Assembly (NCBI GenBank): GCA_016721735.1
Contig: JADKHM010000004.1
Span: 124,001 to 188,000, forward strand
Length of the DNA: 64,000 bases
Origin: Flavobacterium sp.
GTDB lineage: Bacteria; Bacteroidota; Bacteroidia; Flavobacteriales; Flavobacteriaceae
Direction of reading: 5' to 3'
Under the pieces are notes generated by a model. That model saw only the letters and a list, made by a program, of their open reading frames with translations. It searched no databases and was not told where the DNA came from. Of the stretch, positions 1 through 8,338 are shown one piece after another; the first letter of the stretch is position 1; each line of letters starts with the position of its first letter. A program made the translations under genes and the position numbers.

Positions 1-62
1 TGCTGTGTTGCTGAGTTGCTGAGCTTTTTCTCAGGCACTCAGCGGCTTAGACACTTAGCAGC
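1..62. repeat. Degenerate octamer array in facing arms, cut by window edge
   Basis: The first 24 bases are three 8-nt units (TGCTGTGT, TGCTGAGT, TGCTGAGC). After a short T run, bases 30-62 hold units of the opposite sense (containing CTCAG, CTTAG, CTTAGCAGC). The two halves are imperfect inverted repeats and could fold into a hairpin just downstream of the TPR gene, which is read leftward. It may act as a transcript end or be a copy of a repeat family found elsewhere in the window; both are inference. The array may extend beyond the window. Confidence 0.65.
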
Positions 63-66
63 CTTA

Positions 67-3000
67 TTAATTTTGAATTGATGAATTGGTTTGGGCTTCT
101 TTCGTTTTAATTCCGTCTAATTCGATTTGTGCTTCTTCAACAACATCTGGAAAACTGCCAAAATTCTTGATGACGCTGTCTAAGATAAAGGTCGCCTGAA
201 AACTATCTTTCAAAGCATAAAAGTTCTTCGCCATCACAATCAATCCTTTGGCTCCGAAATATTTATAACCAGAGTAATCTTTCGATAATTTTTGAATTAC
301 TGTGTTCGAAGCGTCGAATTTGCCATCCTTATTTTTGAAATATGCATCATAATAAAGGGCTTCCGCTGCCAATTCACCTTTTGCGATGGTCAGCAATTTA
401 GCGTACGCCACTCTTGCCTTCGCTTCATCATTGGTTTGAATAGCCGATCTTGCAATGATAATTTGCGCATCCGACTTGACTTTATTATCCATCTTTGGAT
501 TGGCGAGGACTTTCTCGGCGTAAACAACCGCATTCGGATAATCCTTTTCTTCGTAATACGTTTTCATCAAATTAGATTGGGCAAACGTGACATTTTGAGG
601 AAAATCAGCTTCCGTTTCTAATCTTTTTAAGACTGTGATGGTTTTGCCAGCATCTTCTTTTTTCAAATAAATTTCCGCCAAACGAGCCAACGATTGCTCG
701 GTAAATTCGTTTCTCGATTTACCAATAACATATTCATAATTTGGAATCGAACTGTTGGCGTTTCCATCTGCAAAATAGGATTGCGCTAAATAGAAATTGG
801 CTTTCAAAGCGTGAATCCCGTTCGGGAATTTCGAAACATAGCCGCTCAAATTGGCAATCGCTTGTTTGGTGTTGTTTTGTTGGTATTGTTTCTCCGCAGC
901 TTCATAAGTATCGTTGTCTAAATCTGCATCAGAAACCGAAACAAAATCGAGTGTTTTTACCCAAGTTGCGTATTCATCAACTTTTCCGTTATCCAAATAA
1001 ATTAAACGTGCTGTCGCAACAGCTTCAACTGCTTCGGGACTTTTAGGATAGTCCGCCGCAATTTTCTTAAATTTCACTAACGCTTGTGTATCATTTTGCG
1101 CATTGTAATACACTAAGCCCTGACGTAATATCGACTTAGAGGAATAAGAACCATTTTTGAATTCGTTCAGCAATTGATCATAAGTCTTAATGGCCAAATC
1201 GTCTTTCTTTTCGGCAACATACGTATTGGCTAATTCAAACAGTGCATCATCTCTGTATTGCGATTTTGGATAGGTCGAAACGAACTTGCTCAAATCTTCA
1301 ATTTTCCGATCATTCTTGGCTACAAATCCGTAGCTAATTCCCTTTTGGAATGCGGCATAATCGGCATCTACACTTTTGAATTCAATTACCTTATTGTATG
1401 CATCCATCGCAGGCCAATACTTCGTCATCACAAATCGGCTGTCAGCCAAACGCAAGTACGCATCATTCAAACGGACTTTGTCATCTTTAACTACGTCAAT
1501 ATAATTTTGAAAATAATTGCCCGCTTGATCGTAGTCTTTCAATTTGAAATAATCATAGGCAACATTATAATTGATGTTTTTGTTTTCTGGCGTTGATTTC
1601 GATTCACCCATCGCCATAAATTGCTTATAACTGCTCAATGATTCAGTGAAATTGTCCAAAACAAATTCGGTTTCTCCTTTCCAAAAAGTAGCGCGAGCAA
1701 GGAATTTTGCATTCTTTGGTTCCGCAATCGACTTTTTAAATAAAGCCAACGCCTCGGTATAACTGCCGTCAGTATACAATTCTAATCCACGGTAAAACGT
1801 TACTTTTTGATAAGCTTCTTTGTTTGCGAAGTTTTTATTTTTCTCTAAAACTTCTAATGCGCCTTTGTAATTCTTCGCTGTGATATAGGAATTGATTAAT
1901 AAAGTCTCGACTTCTTGTTTGCTTGGCGAATTCGGATATTTCTCTAAAAATGCATAAAGTACATCCGGAACAGGTTGGTAGGAATTCCCGATATCATAAC
2001 TCAATTTCGCATAATTGAGACTGGCATCTTCCTGAATTTTTAAATCAAAAGTCATTTCAGATGCGTTTTTGAAAGCATTCAACGCTTGTTGCTTCATATC
2101 GCTTTTGAAGTAACTTTCCCCCAAATGATAGTAAGCATTTTGCGCCACGGCGTCTTTACCATCTACTATTTTGTTGAATTGCGGAATGGCATTTTCGTAG
2201 TCTTTCTTTTGATAATACGCATAACCCAATTGATAAAAATCGGTGTTGTTCCACTTGCCTTTCTTTCCTTTGTATTCTTTGAGATACGGAATCGCTTTGT
2301 CGTATTGTTTCAAATTGAAATAACTTTCGCCAATAATCTTATTCAATTCTGATTTTTCTTGCGCGGTAGATTTTGGCATTGCCGCCAACCCAAGATCGAT
2401 GGCTTTTTGAAAATTACCCGCTTTAAAGTTCATGTCCGCCTGAAAATAAGACAGTTTTTCTTTATACTTTTCTTCGCCCGCCACTTCGTCAAAATACTTC
2501 GAAGCTTCTTTATAATTATCGCCTTCATAGGCCATAAATCCCATATAATACTTGGCTTGCGATCCGTAGTTTTTAGAATTAATCACCGAATTGAAATAAG
2601 GTGTCGCTTCTTTTTTCTTACCAGCACTAAAATAGCAATAGCCTTTTTGAAACTTAAACTTCTCTAATTCTTCATAGCCCAGAGAATTCTCGTCGCACTT
2701 ATCAAACCACTCCAAGGCTTGTGGAAATTTCCCTTGTTCAAAATAATAATGAGCGACTTCAACGTATGCTTGATTTTGCTTTGGACTTGTGGGATAGTTT
2801 TTTACAAAATTCTCCATTTGTTCGTCAGCATTTGCTTGATTGAGTCGAATCGCACAATTCGCACTATAGTAGGCGCAATCAGATTGCAATTCGGCATCTT
2901 TATTTTCAGAAATAATCTTGTCAAAAAGAATTTGCGCGGATTGGTATTGTGATTCTTTATACAATCCTATAGCCCGATCATATTCTTCCAATTCGTGTGT

Positions 3001-3081
3001 ATAGACTGCTGATTTTTGAGCCATCAATGGCGTAAATCCAAGAAAGAGAATTCCAATAAAAAGCCAGATTTTTTTGTGCAT
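67..3081 (-). CDS. Large periplasmic tetratricopeptide-repeat protein
   Basis: A protein of 1004 residues with an N-terminal signal peptide (MHKKIWLFIG, hydrophobic core, then MAQ) followed almost entirely by TPR-like helical repeats with the typical alternation of Y, A, G and P (for example YYLGESYF and FYLAQSYF units). TPR arrays scaffold protein complexes; related long TPR proteins in Bacteroidota lie in the periplasm or outer membrane, but the partner is unknown. The ATG at 3081 is preferred because the upstream in-frame TTG at 3105 lies inside a TAnnTTTG promoter box. It is divergent from ftsE. No enzymatic domain is visible. Confidence 0.9.
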   Translation of the reverse strand: MHKKIWLFIGILFLGFTPLMAQKSAVYTHELEEYDRAIGLYKESQYQSAQILFDKIISENKDAELQSDCAYYSANCAIRLNQANADEQMENFVKNYPTSPKQNQAYVEVAHYYFEQGKFPQALEWFDKCDENSLGYEELEKFKFQKGYCYFSAGKKKEATPYFNSVINSKNYGSQAKYYMGFMAYEGDNYKEASKYFDEVAGEEKYKEKLSYFQADMNFKAGNFQKAIDLGLAAMPKSTAQEKSELNKIIGESYFNLKQYDKAIPYLKEYKGKKGKWNNTDFYQLGYAYYQKKDYENAIPQFNKIVDGKDAVAQNAYYHLGESYFKSDMKQQALNAFKNASEMTFDLKIQEDASLNYAKLSYDIGNSYQPVPDVLYAFLEKYPNSPSKQEVETLLINSYITAKNYKGALEVLEKNKNFANKEAYQKVTFYRGLELYTDGSYTEALALFKKSIAEPKNAKFLARATFWKGETEFVLDNFTESLSSYKQFMAMGESKSTPENKNINYNVAYDYFKLKDYDQAGNYFQNYIDVVKDDKVRLNDAYLRLADSRFVMTKYWPAMDAYNKVIEFKSVDADYAAFQKGISYGFVAKNDRKIEDLSKFVSTYPKSQYRDDALFELANTYVAEKKDDLAIKTYDQLLNEFKNGSYSSKSILRQGLVYYNAQNDTQALVKFKKIAADYPKSPEAVEAVATARLIYLDNGKVDEYATWVKTLDFVSVSDADLDNDTYEAAEKQYQQNNTKQAIANLSGYVSKFPNGIHALKANFYLAQSYFADGNANSSIPNYEYVIGKSRNEFTEQSLARLAEIYLKKEDAGKTITVLKRLETEADFPQNVTFAQSNLMKTYYEEKDYPNAVVYAEKVLANPKMDNKVKSDAQIIIARSAIQTNDEAKARVAYAKLLTIAKGELAAEALYYDAYFKNKDGKFDASNTVIQKLSKDYSGYKYFGAKGLIVMAKNFYALKDSFQATFILDSVIKNFGSFPDVVEEAQIELDGIKTKEAQTNSSIQN

Positions 3082-3102
3082 TGCCGCAGATTTTAAGATG
3101 TT

Positions 3103-3127
3103 CAAATGTATTCCATTCTCAAAGCTA
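3103..3127 (-). promoter_or_regulatory. Candidate promoter boxes of the TPR gene
   Basis: On the minus strand two boxes match the Bacteroidota -7 consensus TAnnTTTG: TACATTTG (3110 to 3103) and TAGCTTTG (3127 to 3120). Either would give a short leader before the ATG at 3081. No clear -33 TTG was found at the usual spacing, so the choice between them is open. Confidence 0.45.
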
Positions 3128-3255
3128 TAACGGAACGCCAGAAGTGTTTATTATGAACATATTTTTTAACAAGTACGAATTAAGATGTATTCTTCTAAAA
3201 TTAATTTTGAATGCCAACGTTATCTTACTACTTTTACCGCATAAACCAAATTACG

Positions 3256-3939
3256 ATGTCACAACCTGTTTTATTCTTAAGAGATGTTTCCATTTATCAA
3301 GGAAATAGAGTCATACTTTCAAACATAAATCTCGAGGTCAATCATGGTGAATTTATCTACATCATCGGAAAAACCGGATCTGGGAAAAGTAGTTTCATGC
3401 GAACCTTATATGCAGACTTGCCTTTAACAGAAGGACAAGGCAGTGTCGTTGATTTTGATTTAGCCGACCTAAGAGATGATAAAATCCCCTATTTAAGACG
3501 AAAAATCGGCATCGTTTTTCAAGATTTTCAGTTATTGCCAGACCGCAGCGTCAAAGAAAATATGCTGTTTGTTTTGAAAGCAACCGGATGGACTGACGAA
3601 GCAGAAATGCAAGAAAAAATAGATGAGGTATTGAATAAGGTAGACTTAAGAGCCATTGCAGACAAAATGCCGCATCAATTATCTGGTGGAGAACAACAAC
3701 GCGTTGCAATTGCAAGAGCCTTATTAAACGATCCCGAACTCATTTTAGCGGATGAGCCAACCGGGAATTTGGACCCGCAAACCAGTGTTGAAGTAATGGA
3801 AGTATTGCGCAAAATCAATTCGAATGGAAAAACCGTGATTATGGCGACACATGATTATGCATTATTGATGAAGTATCCTTCAAAAACATTGAAATGCGAG
3901 GACAATAAGGTATTTGAAGTGGTGCAAAGATCGGTATAG
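3256..3939 (+). CDS. ftsE: FtsE-like ABC transporter ATPase
   Basis: A 227-residue ABC ATPase with Walker A GKTGSGKS (about residues 38-45), Q-loop VFQDFQLLPD, signature LSGGEQQR, Walker B LILADEPTG and a switch His (MATHDY). Size and sequence fit FtsE, which with the membrane protein FtsX links cell division to peptidoglycan hydrolase activation. No ftsX is adjacent in this window. The ATG at 3256 (MSQPVLFLRD) is chosen over an upstream ATG at 3211, which would add 15 unconserved residues in the promoter region. Other LolD/MacB-type ATPases share these motifs, so the assignment rests on overall similarity to flavobacterial FtsE. Confidence 0.85.
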   Translation: MSQPVLFLRDVSIYQGNRVILSNINLEVNHGEFIYIIGKTGSGKSSFMRTLYADLPLTEGQGSVVDFDLADLRDDKIPYLRRKIGIVFQDFQLLPDRSVKENMLFVLKATGWTDEAEMQEKIDEVLNKVDLRAIADKMPHQLSGGEQQRVAIARALLNDPELILADEPTGNLDPQTSVEVMEVLRKINSNGKTVIMATHDYALLMKYPSKTLKCEDNKVFEVVQRSV

Positions 3940-3996
3940 TTAGAACATTAAAAAGAATCGCTGTTTACCAATATTAACAGACAAAACAATTAAGTA

Positions 3997-4794
3997 ATGA
4001 AAGAAAAAATTGAATCACTTTTAAGCAAAATTAACGGAAAACACGTTTGGGATGACCAACCTGTTTTTTGTTTTAACTCTGATATTGATTGGGCATCCGA
4101 AGATGTAATGACGGAATATTTCAATATTGTTAATCCGTTGGAAATTAAGCCAACTTTATTCGTTACTCACGAATCAGCGGTTATCGAAGCAAACTTTCAA
4201 GCTGGAAAAATTGAACGTGGCATCCACCCGAACTTTCTAAGTAATAGTTCACATGGTGATTCTTTCAAAGAAATCATAGAAACTGTTCGTCAATTTGCAC
4301 CTGAATCTTATGGTTTTAGAAGTCATCGCCTTTTTGACGTGACCGATATTACGCACATGCTAAAAAATGACTACGGTTACCAATATGTTTCTAATTTAGG
4401 AACCATTCTTCAAACGAATATCAAACCAATATTGCACGAATCCGGATTGGTGCATATTCCAATATTTTTTGAAGACGGGACGCATTTGTATAATCAATTG
4501 GATCTAAACTTCAAGAAATACACCGATTTGTTCACAACACCTGGTATCAAAATAATTAGCTTCCACCCAATAAATTTTGTCTTTAATTCTCCAAACATGA
4601 CGTTTATGCGTCAAATTAAAGATTCATTGACTAGAGAAGAATATAACAATATTTCAACAGCAACCATCGAAAAGTTGCGCAACAGAGAGGCTGGAATCGG
4701 ACAAACTGTTATTGATATTGTTCAATTTGTAAAAGAGAACAATTATCCGATCATGTCGTTAAATGAAGTGTATCATAACTTAATGGGAGCCTAA
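3997..4794 (+). CDS. Polysaccharide deacetylase-like protein
   Basis: 265 residues. It opens with a beta-strand followed by FNSDIDWASE (about residues 26-35), which resembles the first metal-binding Asp motif of NodB-type deacetylases. Further candidates are GIHPNF near residue 76, RSHR near 109 and FHP near 188. I infer a WbmS-like deacetylase acting on a nucleotide- or lipid-linked sugar of a surface polysaccharide. No signal peptide is visible, so it is probably cytoplasmic. It is followed 5 bases later by the GNAT gene and then by glycosyltransferases, which supports a role in glycan modification. The exact substrate is unknown. Confidence 0.7.
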   Translation: MKEKIESLLSKINGKHVWDDQPVFCFNSDIDWASEDVMTEYFNIVNPLEIKPTLFVTHESAVIEANFQAGKIERGIHPNFLSNSSHGDSFKEIIETVRQFAPESYGFRSHRLFDVTDITHMLKNDYGYQYVSNLGTILQTNIKPILHESGLVHIPIFFEDGTHLYNQLDLNFKKYTDLFTTPGIKIISFHPINFVFNSPNMTFMRQIKDSLTREEYNNISTATIEKLRNREAGIGQTVIDIVQFVKENNYPIMSLNEVYHNLMGA

Positions 4795-4799
4795 AAATC

Positions 4800-5336
4800 A
4801 TGAGAGTACTAGAAACAACAAGATTAATTTTAAAACCCATTGAAGTTGAAGATCTCAAATTCTTACTCAACTTACGCTGGGAACAAGAAGTAATGAATTT
4901 CTTGATTCATGACCCGATTTCCTATAAAAATCAGATGGATTGGTTTAACAATATCAAGAAAAATGATTTGGCCTTGTCTATTTTCGTAAAAGAAGGTGAT
5001 CAACTGACTATTATTGGAACCATCGGTTTGTACGAAATGAATGCGCGCCATCAGCGGGCAATTTGGCGAATTCGATTAGACCCAAACCAACAGGGAAAAG
5101 GCTATGCGACGGAGGCTATTAATTTGATGTTAGATTACGGTTTTAATACCTTAAACTTAAATAAAATTATATCCGATTCTTTTGCTGACAACGCGGCAAT
5201 CGTCAATCTAACTTTAAAACTAGGGTTTAAGCAAGAAGGTTTGTTGGTAGGTCACTACTTTCACAAAGGTGAATTTAGAGATGCCTTTCAATTTGGATTG
5301 TTACGGGATGATTTCAACGAGAAAAACAAAAAATAA
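4800..5336 (+). CDS. GNAT-family N-acetyltransferase (RimJ/PseH-like)
   Basis: 178 residues. The acetyl-CoA binding motif A is visible as RLDPNQQGKGYATEAINL (about residues 92-109), followed by the usual LNLNKI and NAAIVNLTLKLGFKQEG segments of the RimJ/RimL and PseH branch. The N-terminal LRPIE-like start (LILKPIEVEDL) is also typical. Being placed 5 bases after a deacetylase-like gene and upstream of glycosyltransferases, it is more likely to acetylate an amino-sugar nucleotide, as PseH does, than a ribosomal protein; that is inference from context. Confidence 0.8.
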   Translation: MRVLETTRLILKPIEVEDLKFLLNLRWEQEVMNFLIHDPISYKNQMDWFNNIKKNDLALSIFVKEGDQLTIIGTIGLYEMNARHQRAIWRIRLDPNQQGKGYATEAINLMLDYGFNTLNLNKIISDSFADNAAIVNLTLKLGFKQEGLLVGHYFHKGEFRDAFQFGLLRDDFNEKNKK

Positions 5337-5390
5337 AGTCTTTTAGTCGAATAAAATCAACTATTAGAGCATCACATTATACAGAAAATA

Positions 5391-6281
5391 ATGCTTTCAA
5401 TACTGATTCCTGTTTTCAATTATGATGCTTCACCTTTGGTTCAAGAACTCAAGGAGCAAATCGAAAAATTAGGTATTTCCTACGAAATCATTGTTTTAAA
5501 TGATGCTTCCACTTCCTTTTTAGCTGAAAATCAAACGCTAAAAAACAAAGATGGTATTTATTATGAAGTCGTAGAAACCAATATTGGTCGAAGTAAAATA
5601 AGAAATTTACTCTGTCAGAAAGCGCAATTCGAATGGGTATTACTGCTAGATTGTGACACCAAACCCACCAACGATATTTTCATCAAAAAGTATGTTGATT
5701 GTATTGCGAATAAAGAAGACTCCGTTTTTTTTGGCGGCCTTGCGTATGAGCCAACAAGACCTGAAGATGATAGATTACTTCGATGGATTTACGGTCAAAA
5801 GAGAGAAGCCATCCCAGTCAAAATAAGACAAAAAAACAGTTACGACGCTGCATTGGTATCCAATATTTTGCTCAAAAGAAATATCATCCTTGAGCATCCC
5901 TTCGATACCTCAATTAATAATTATGGTTTTGAAGATTTTGTTTTTATTCACGAATTGAAGAGAAACGCGATTCCTATTAATCATATTGACAATCCTGTTT
6001 TTCATTTGAATTTAGAAAAATCGACCGTTTTTTTAGAAAAGCACTTGAACGCGATCAATAACTTACATTATTTGATGTCAAAGAAAATCATAAGTATAGA
6101 TGAAACAAAATTGGGTAAAACAAAAAGAACATTAAGCCGATTTGGACTAAAGCAACTGACCATTTTTCTCTTTAATTTGACAGAAGCATCATTAAAAAAA
6201 AATCTTCTCTCAACCCAACCCTCACTTTTTCTTTTTGACGTATACAAATTAGGCTACTTTTGTAGTATAAAGAAATATTAG
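5391..6281 (+). CDS. Family 2 glycosyltransferase
   Basis: 296 residues with a GT-A fold start: MLSILIPVFNY, then EIIVLNDAS (about residues 34-42) and the metal/nucleotide motif LLLDCDTKP (about 85-93). These are the hallmarks of GT2 enzymes that transfer a sugar from a nucleotide sugar. A C-terminal hydrophobic stretch may associate with the membrane. The stop codon TAG is directly followed by the ATG of the next glycosyltransferase at 6282, so the two are almost certainly co-transcribed. Acceptor and donor cannot be read from sequence. Confidence 0.87.
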   Translation: MLSILIPVFNYDASPLVQELKEQIEKLGISYEIIVLNDASTSFLAENQTLKNKDGIYYEVVETNIGRSKIRNLLCQKAQFEWVLLLDCDTKPTNDIFIKKYVDCIANKEDSVFFGGLAYEPTRPEDDRLLRWIYGQKREAIPVKIRQKNSYDAALVSNILLKRNIILEHPFDTSINNYGFEDFVFIHELKRNAIPINHIDNPVFHLNLEKSTVFLEKHLNAINNLHYLMSKKIISIDETKLGKTKRTLSRFGLKQLTIFLFNLTEASLKKNLLSTQPSLFLFDVYKLGYFCSIKKY

Positions 6282-7205
6282 ATGCCTTATTTTTCTGTCA
6301 TCATACCGGTTTATAACAAAGAAAAATTTATTGAAAACACCATCAAAAGTGTTCTACAACAACGTTTTTCTGATTTTGAATTGATACTTGTCAATGATGG
6401 TTCTACTGACAATAGTGAGGTTCAAATCAAAAAGTTTTCAGATAATCGGATCACCTATTACACAAAAGAAAATGGCGGTGCATCTACAGCCAGAAATTTT
6501 GGACTTGAAAAAGCAAAAGCTAACTACATCACTTTTTTGGATGCTGATGACTATTGGTATCCTGATTTTCTACAAGAAATGGCTTCTTGTATTGAAGAAT
6601 TTCCAAATCATAAAATCTTTTCAGCTGCCATTGAAGTTGAAAGTGAAAAAGTGATATTTCCATCTCAGTATTCGATTAGAAAATCTAGCGAAAGAGAAAT
6701 AGTCAATTACTTTTTGGCAAGTATGAAAACGACAATAATCTGCACTTCATGTGCTGTTTTTGATAAAAGTGTTTTTGAAAAAGTAGGCGATTTCGATCCA
6801 GAAATCAAAAGCGGTCAAGATACTGATATGTGGATTAGAATGGGCTTGGAATTTCCGGTTGTCTTCAGTTGGAAAATTTTAGCGCGGTATGTTTACGACT
6901 CAAATAGCCTCTCTAGGAAAAAAGAATATTTAAACAAAAAATTTAATTTTTCGAAATTCGAATCACTCGAAAAAAGTAATCCGAACCTGAAAAGATTTAT
7001 CGACCTCAATATTTTCTCTTTTGCAATTAGAGCAAAGTTGGCAAATGACAAGAAAAACTTTGTTTTGTACTACAAAAAAATCGACTTAAATAAATTACCT
7101 TTTAGAAAAAGAATTCTACTTGAATTGCCTTCAATAGTGCTAAGAGCATTAGTTAAACTGGATCTTTTTTTAGTAAATAGGAGATTAAGAAACTCTCGAT
7201 TCTAG
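6282..7205 (+). CDS. Family 2 glycosyltransferase
   Basis: 307 residues: FSVIIPVYNKEKFI at the N-terminus, LILVNDGSTDNS (about residues 37-48), GGASTARNFG and the DxD region FLDADDYW (about 85-92). This is a textbook GT2 core. It starts right after the stop of the preceding GT2 gene. Its TAG stop lies inside the palindrome CTAG at 7202-7205, which also supplies the stop of the convergent glycosyltransferase on the other strand. The role is assumed to be chain extension in the same surface glycan. Confidence 0.88.
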   Translation: MPYFSVIIPVYNKEKFIENTIKSVLQQRFSDFELILVNDGSTDNSEVQIKKFSDNRITYYTKENGGASTARNFGLEKAKANYITFLDADDYWYPDFLQEMASCIEEFPNHKIFSAAIEVESEKVIFPSQYSIRKSSEREIVNYFLASMKTTIICTSCAVFDKSVFEKVGDFDPEIKSGQDTDMWIRMGLEFPVVFSWKILARYVYDSNSLSRKKEYLNKKFNFSKFESLEKSNPNLKRFIDLNIFSFAIRAKLANDKKNFVLYYKKIDLNKLPFRKRILLELPSIVLRALVKLDLFLVNRRLRNSRF

Positions 7206-8296
7206 ATTTTTTCAAGAATTTCCTTCCATTGTGCTGCAATATTATCAAGCGACAAATGAGCAACACTTTCTTGGGCATTTGCTTTACAAACACGATATAG
7301 TTCTTGATCTTGAACCAATCTATTCATAGCTTCACTCAATTTCGCCACGTTGTGATTTTCGACAAGCAAACCATTTTTTTCGTTTTGAATAATTTCTTTG
7401 GGACCTGATTGACAATCAACGGAAAGTACAGGCGTTCCCAATGATAAAGATTCAATAATTACTCTCGGAAATCCTTCATAATGACTGGTTAATACCGTGA
7501 AGAATGCATGCTTCACAATGGGAAATGGGTTAACCATTTTTGGTTTAAAAATAATTTTATTTGACAACGACAGTGCTTCTACTTTTTGCTTTAAATTCAA
7601 GACATCAGAACCATCTCCCACTATAAAAAGCAGCATATTTTGTTTTGGCAAAATTGATCTAGCATAAGCATCAATGAGAAGCGAATAATTTTTTGTTGCA
7701 TCTTCAATCCTCCCGTAAGCAAGAATATAGCTATCATCTCCTATTTCGTTTCCAGCCAGCGATACAATTTCTTTCGTGTCAATAGGATTATAAATCCTAA
7801 CAAGATTAGTATAGCCGTAAGTTTTCTGCACAACCTGCTTTATTTCCTCTGAAACGCAAACAATATACGGTGAATGCCGATAAATAATTCTTGCTATCCA
7901 ATGATTCTTGGGAAAGTACTTTTGAATATTGAAACTCCGAATAACGTAAATGGTCTTAGGTGGATCAAAGACAAATCTTGAAACAATAAAGTCCGACCAG
8001 CTTGATCTTGACGTGCGATTATCGATGATCCAATCAAATCTATTTTTCCTTATGTAATCTCTAAAAACTAACAAACGTTTGAATCTGCCTATAATTGAGT
8101 CATCCTTATTCTTTAGGACACCTAAATTGAACAATTGACCTTGATATTCGAACTCAATTTCATCAAGTATGGTGACAATATGAACTTCAAAACCAGCATT
8201 AGATAACAATATCGAAAGCAATGCGCTAGATCTTTCGGCTCCTCCAATAGCCAATGACCGGGAGACAATAGCAATTTTAGTTTTACCGTTACTCAT
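7202..8296 (-). CDS. Family 4 glycosyltransferase
   Basis: 364 residues from the ATG at 8296 (MSNGKTKIAIV). The GT-B features are visible: IGGAERS near the N-terminus for the acceptor domain; AYGRIEDATKNYSLLIDA, where GT4 donor domains begin; and the donor-site motif SHYEGFPRVIIESLSLGTPV with the EX7E glutamates. It ends in the shared CTAG stop with the convergent GT2 gene. An in-frame TTG 39 bases further upstream is less likely, as it would precede the -7 box. Probable role: sugar addition to a cell-surface polysaccharide. Confidence 0.87.
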   Translation of the reverse strand: MSNGKTKIAIVSRSLAIGGAERSSALLSILLSNAGFEVHIVTILDEIEFEYQGQLFNLGVLKNKDDSIIGRFKRLLVFRDYIRKNRFDWIIDNRTSRSSWSDFIVSRFVFDPPKTIYVIRSFNIQKYFPKNHWIARIIYRHSPYIVCVSEEIKQVVQKTYGYTNLVRIYNPIDTKEIVSLAGNEIGDDSYILAYGRIEDATKNYSLLIDAYARSILPKQNMLLFIVGDGSDVLNLKQKVEALSLSNKIIFKPKMVNPFPIVKHAFFTVLTSHYEGFPRVIIESLSLGTPVLSVDCQSGPKEIIQNEKNGLLVENHNVAKLSEAMNRLVQDQELYRVCKANAQESVAHLSLDNIAAQWKEILEKI

Positions 8297-8314
8297 TAAT
8301 TGTCGAATAGTGAA

Positions 8315-8331
8315 TATATTTGCCAAAGATA
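8315..8331. promoter_or_regulatory. Back-to-back divergent -7 boxes
   Basis: TATATTTG on the plus strand (8315-8322) and TATCTTTG on the minus strand (8331-8324) are separated by one base. Each fits the Bacteroidota -7 consensus and each is correctly placed for one of the two divergent glycosyltransferase genes (ATGs at 8339 and 8296). Two polymerases could not occupy both at once, so transcription of the two genes may be mutually exclusive; this is inference. Confidence 0.55.
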
Positions 8332-8338
8332 ACAATAT

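Noticed and set aside
4800..5336. Ribosomal-protein acetyltransferase RimJ/RimL
   Set aside because: Motifs allow it, but the position within a glycan cluster makes a sugar-nucleotide acetyltransferase more likely; kept as an alternative only.
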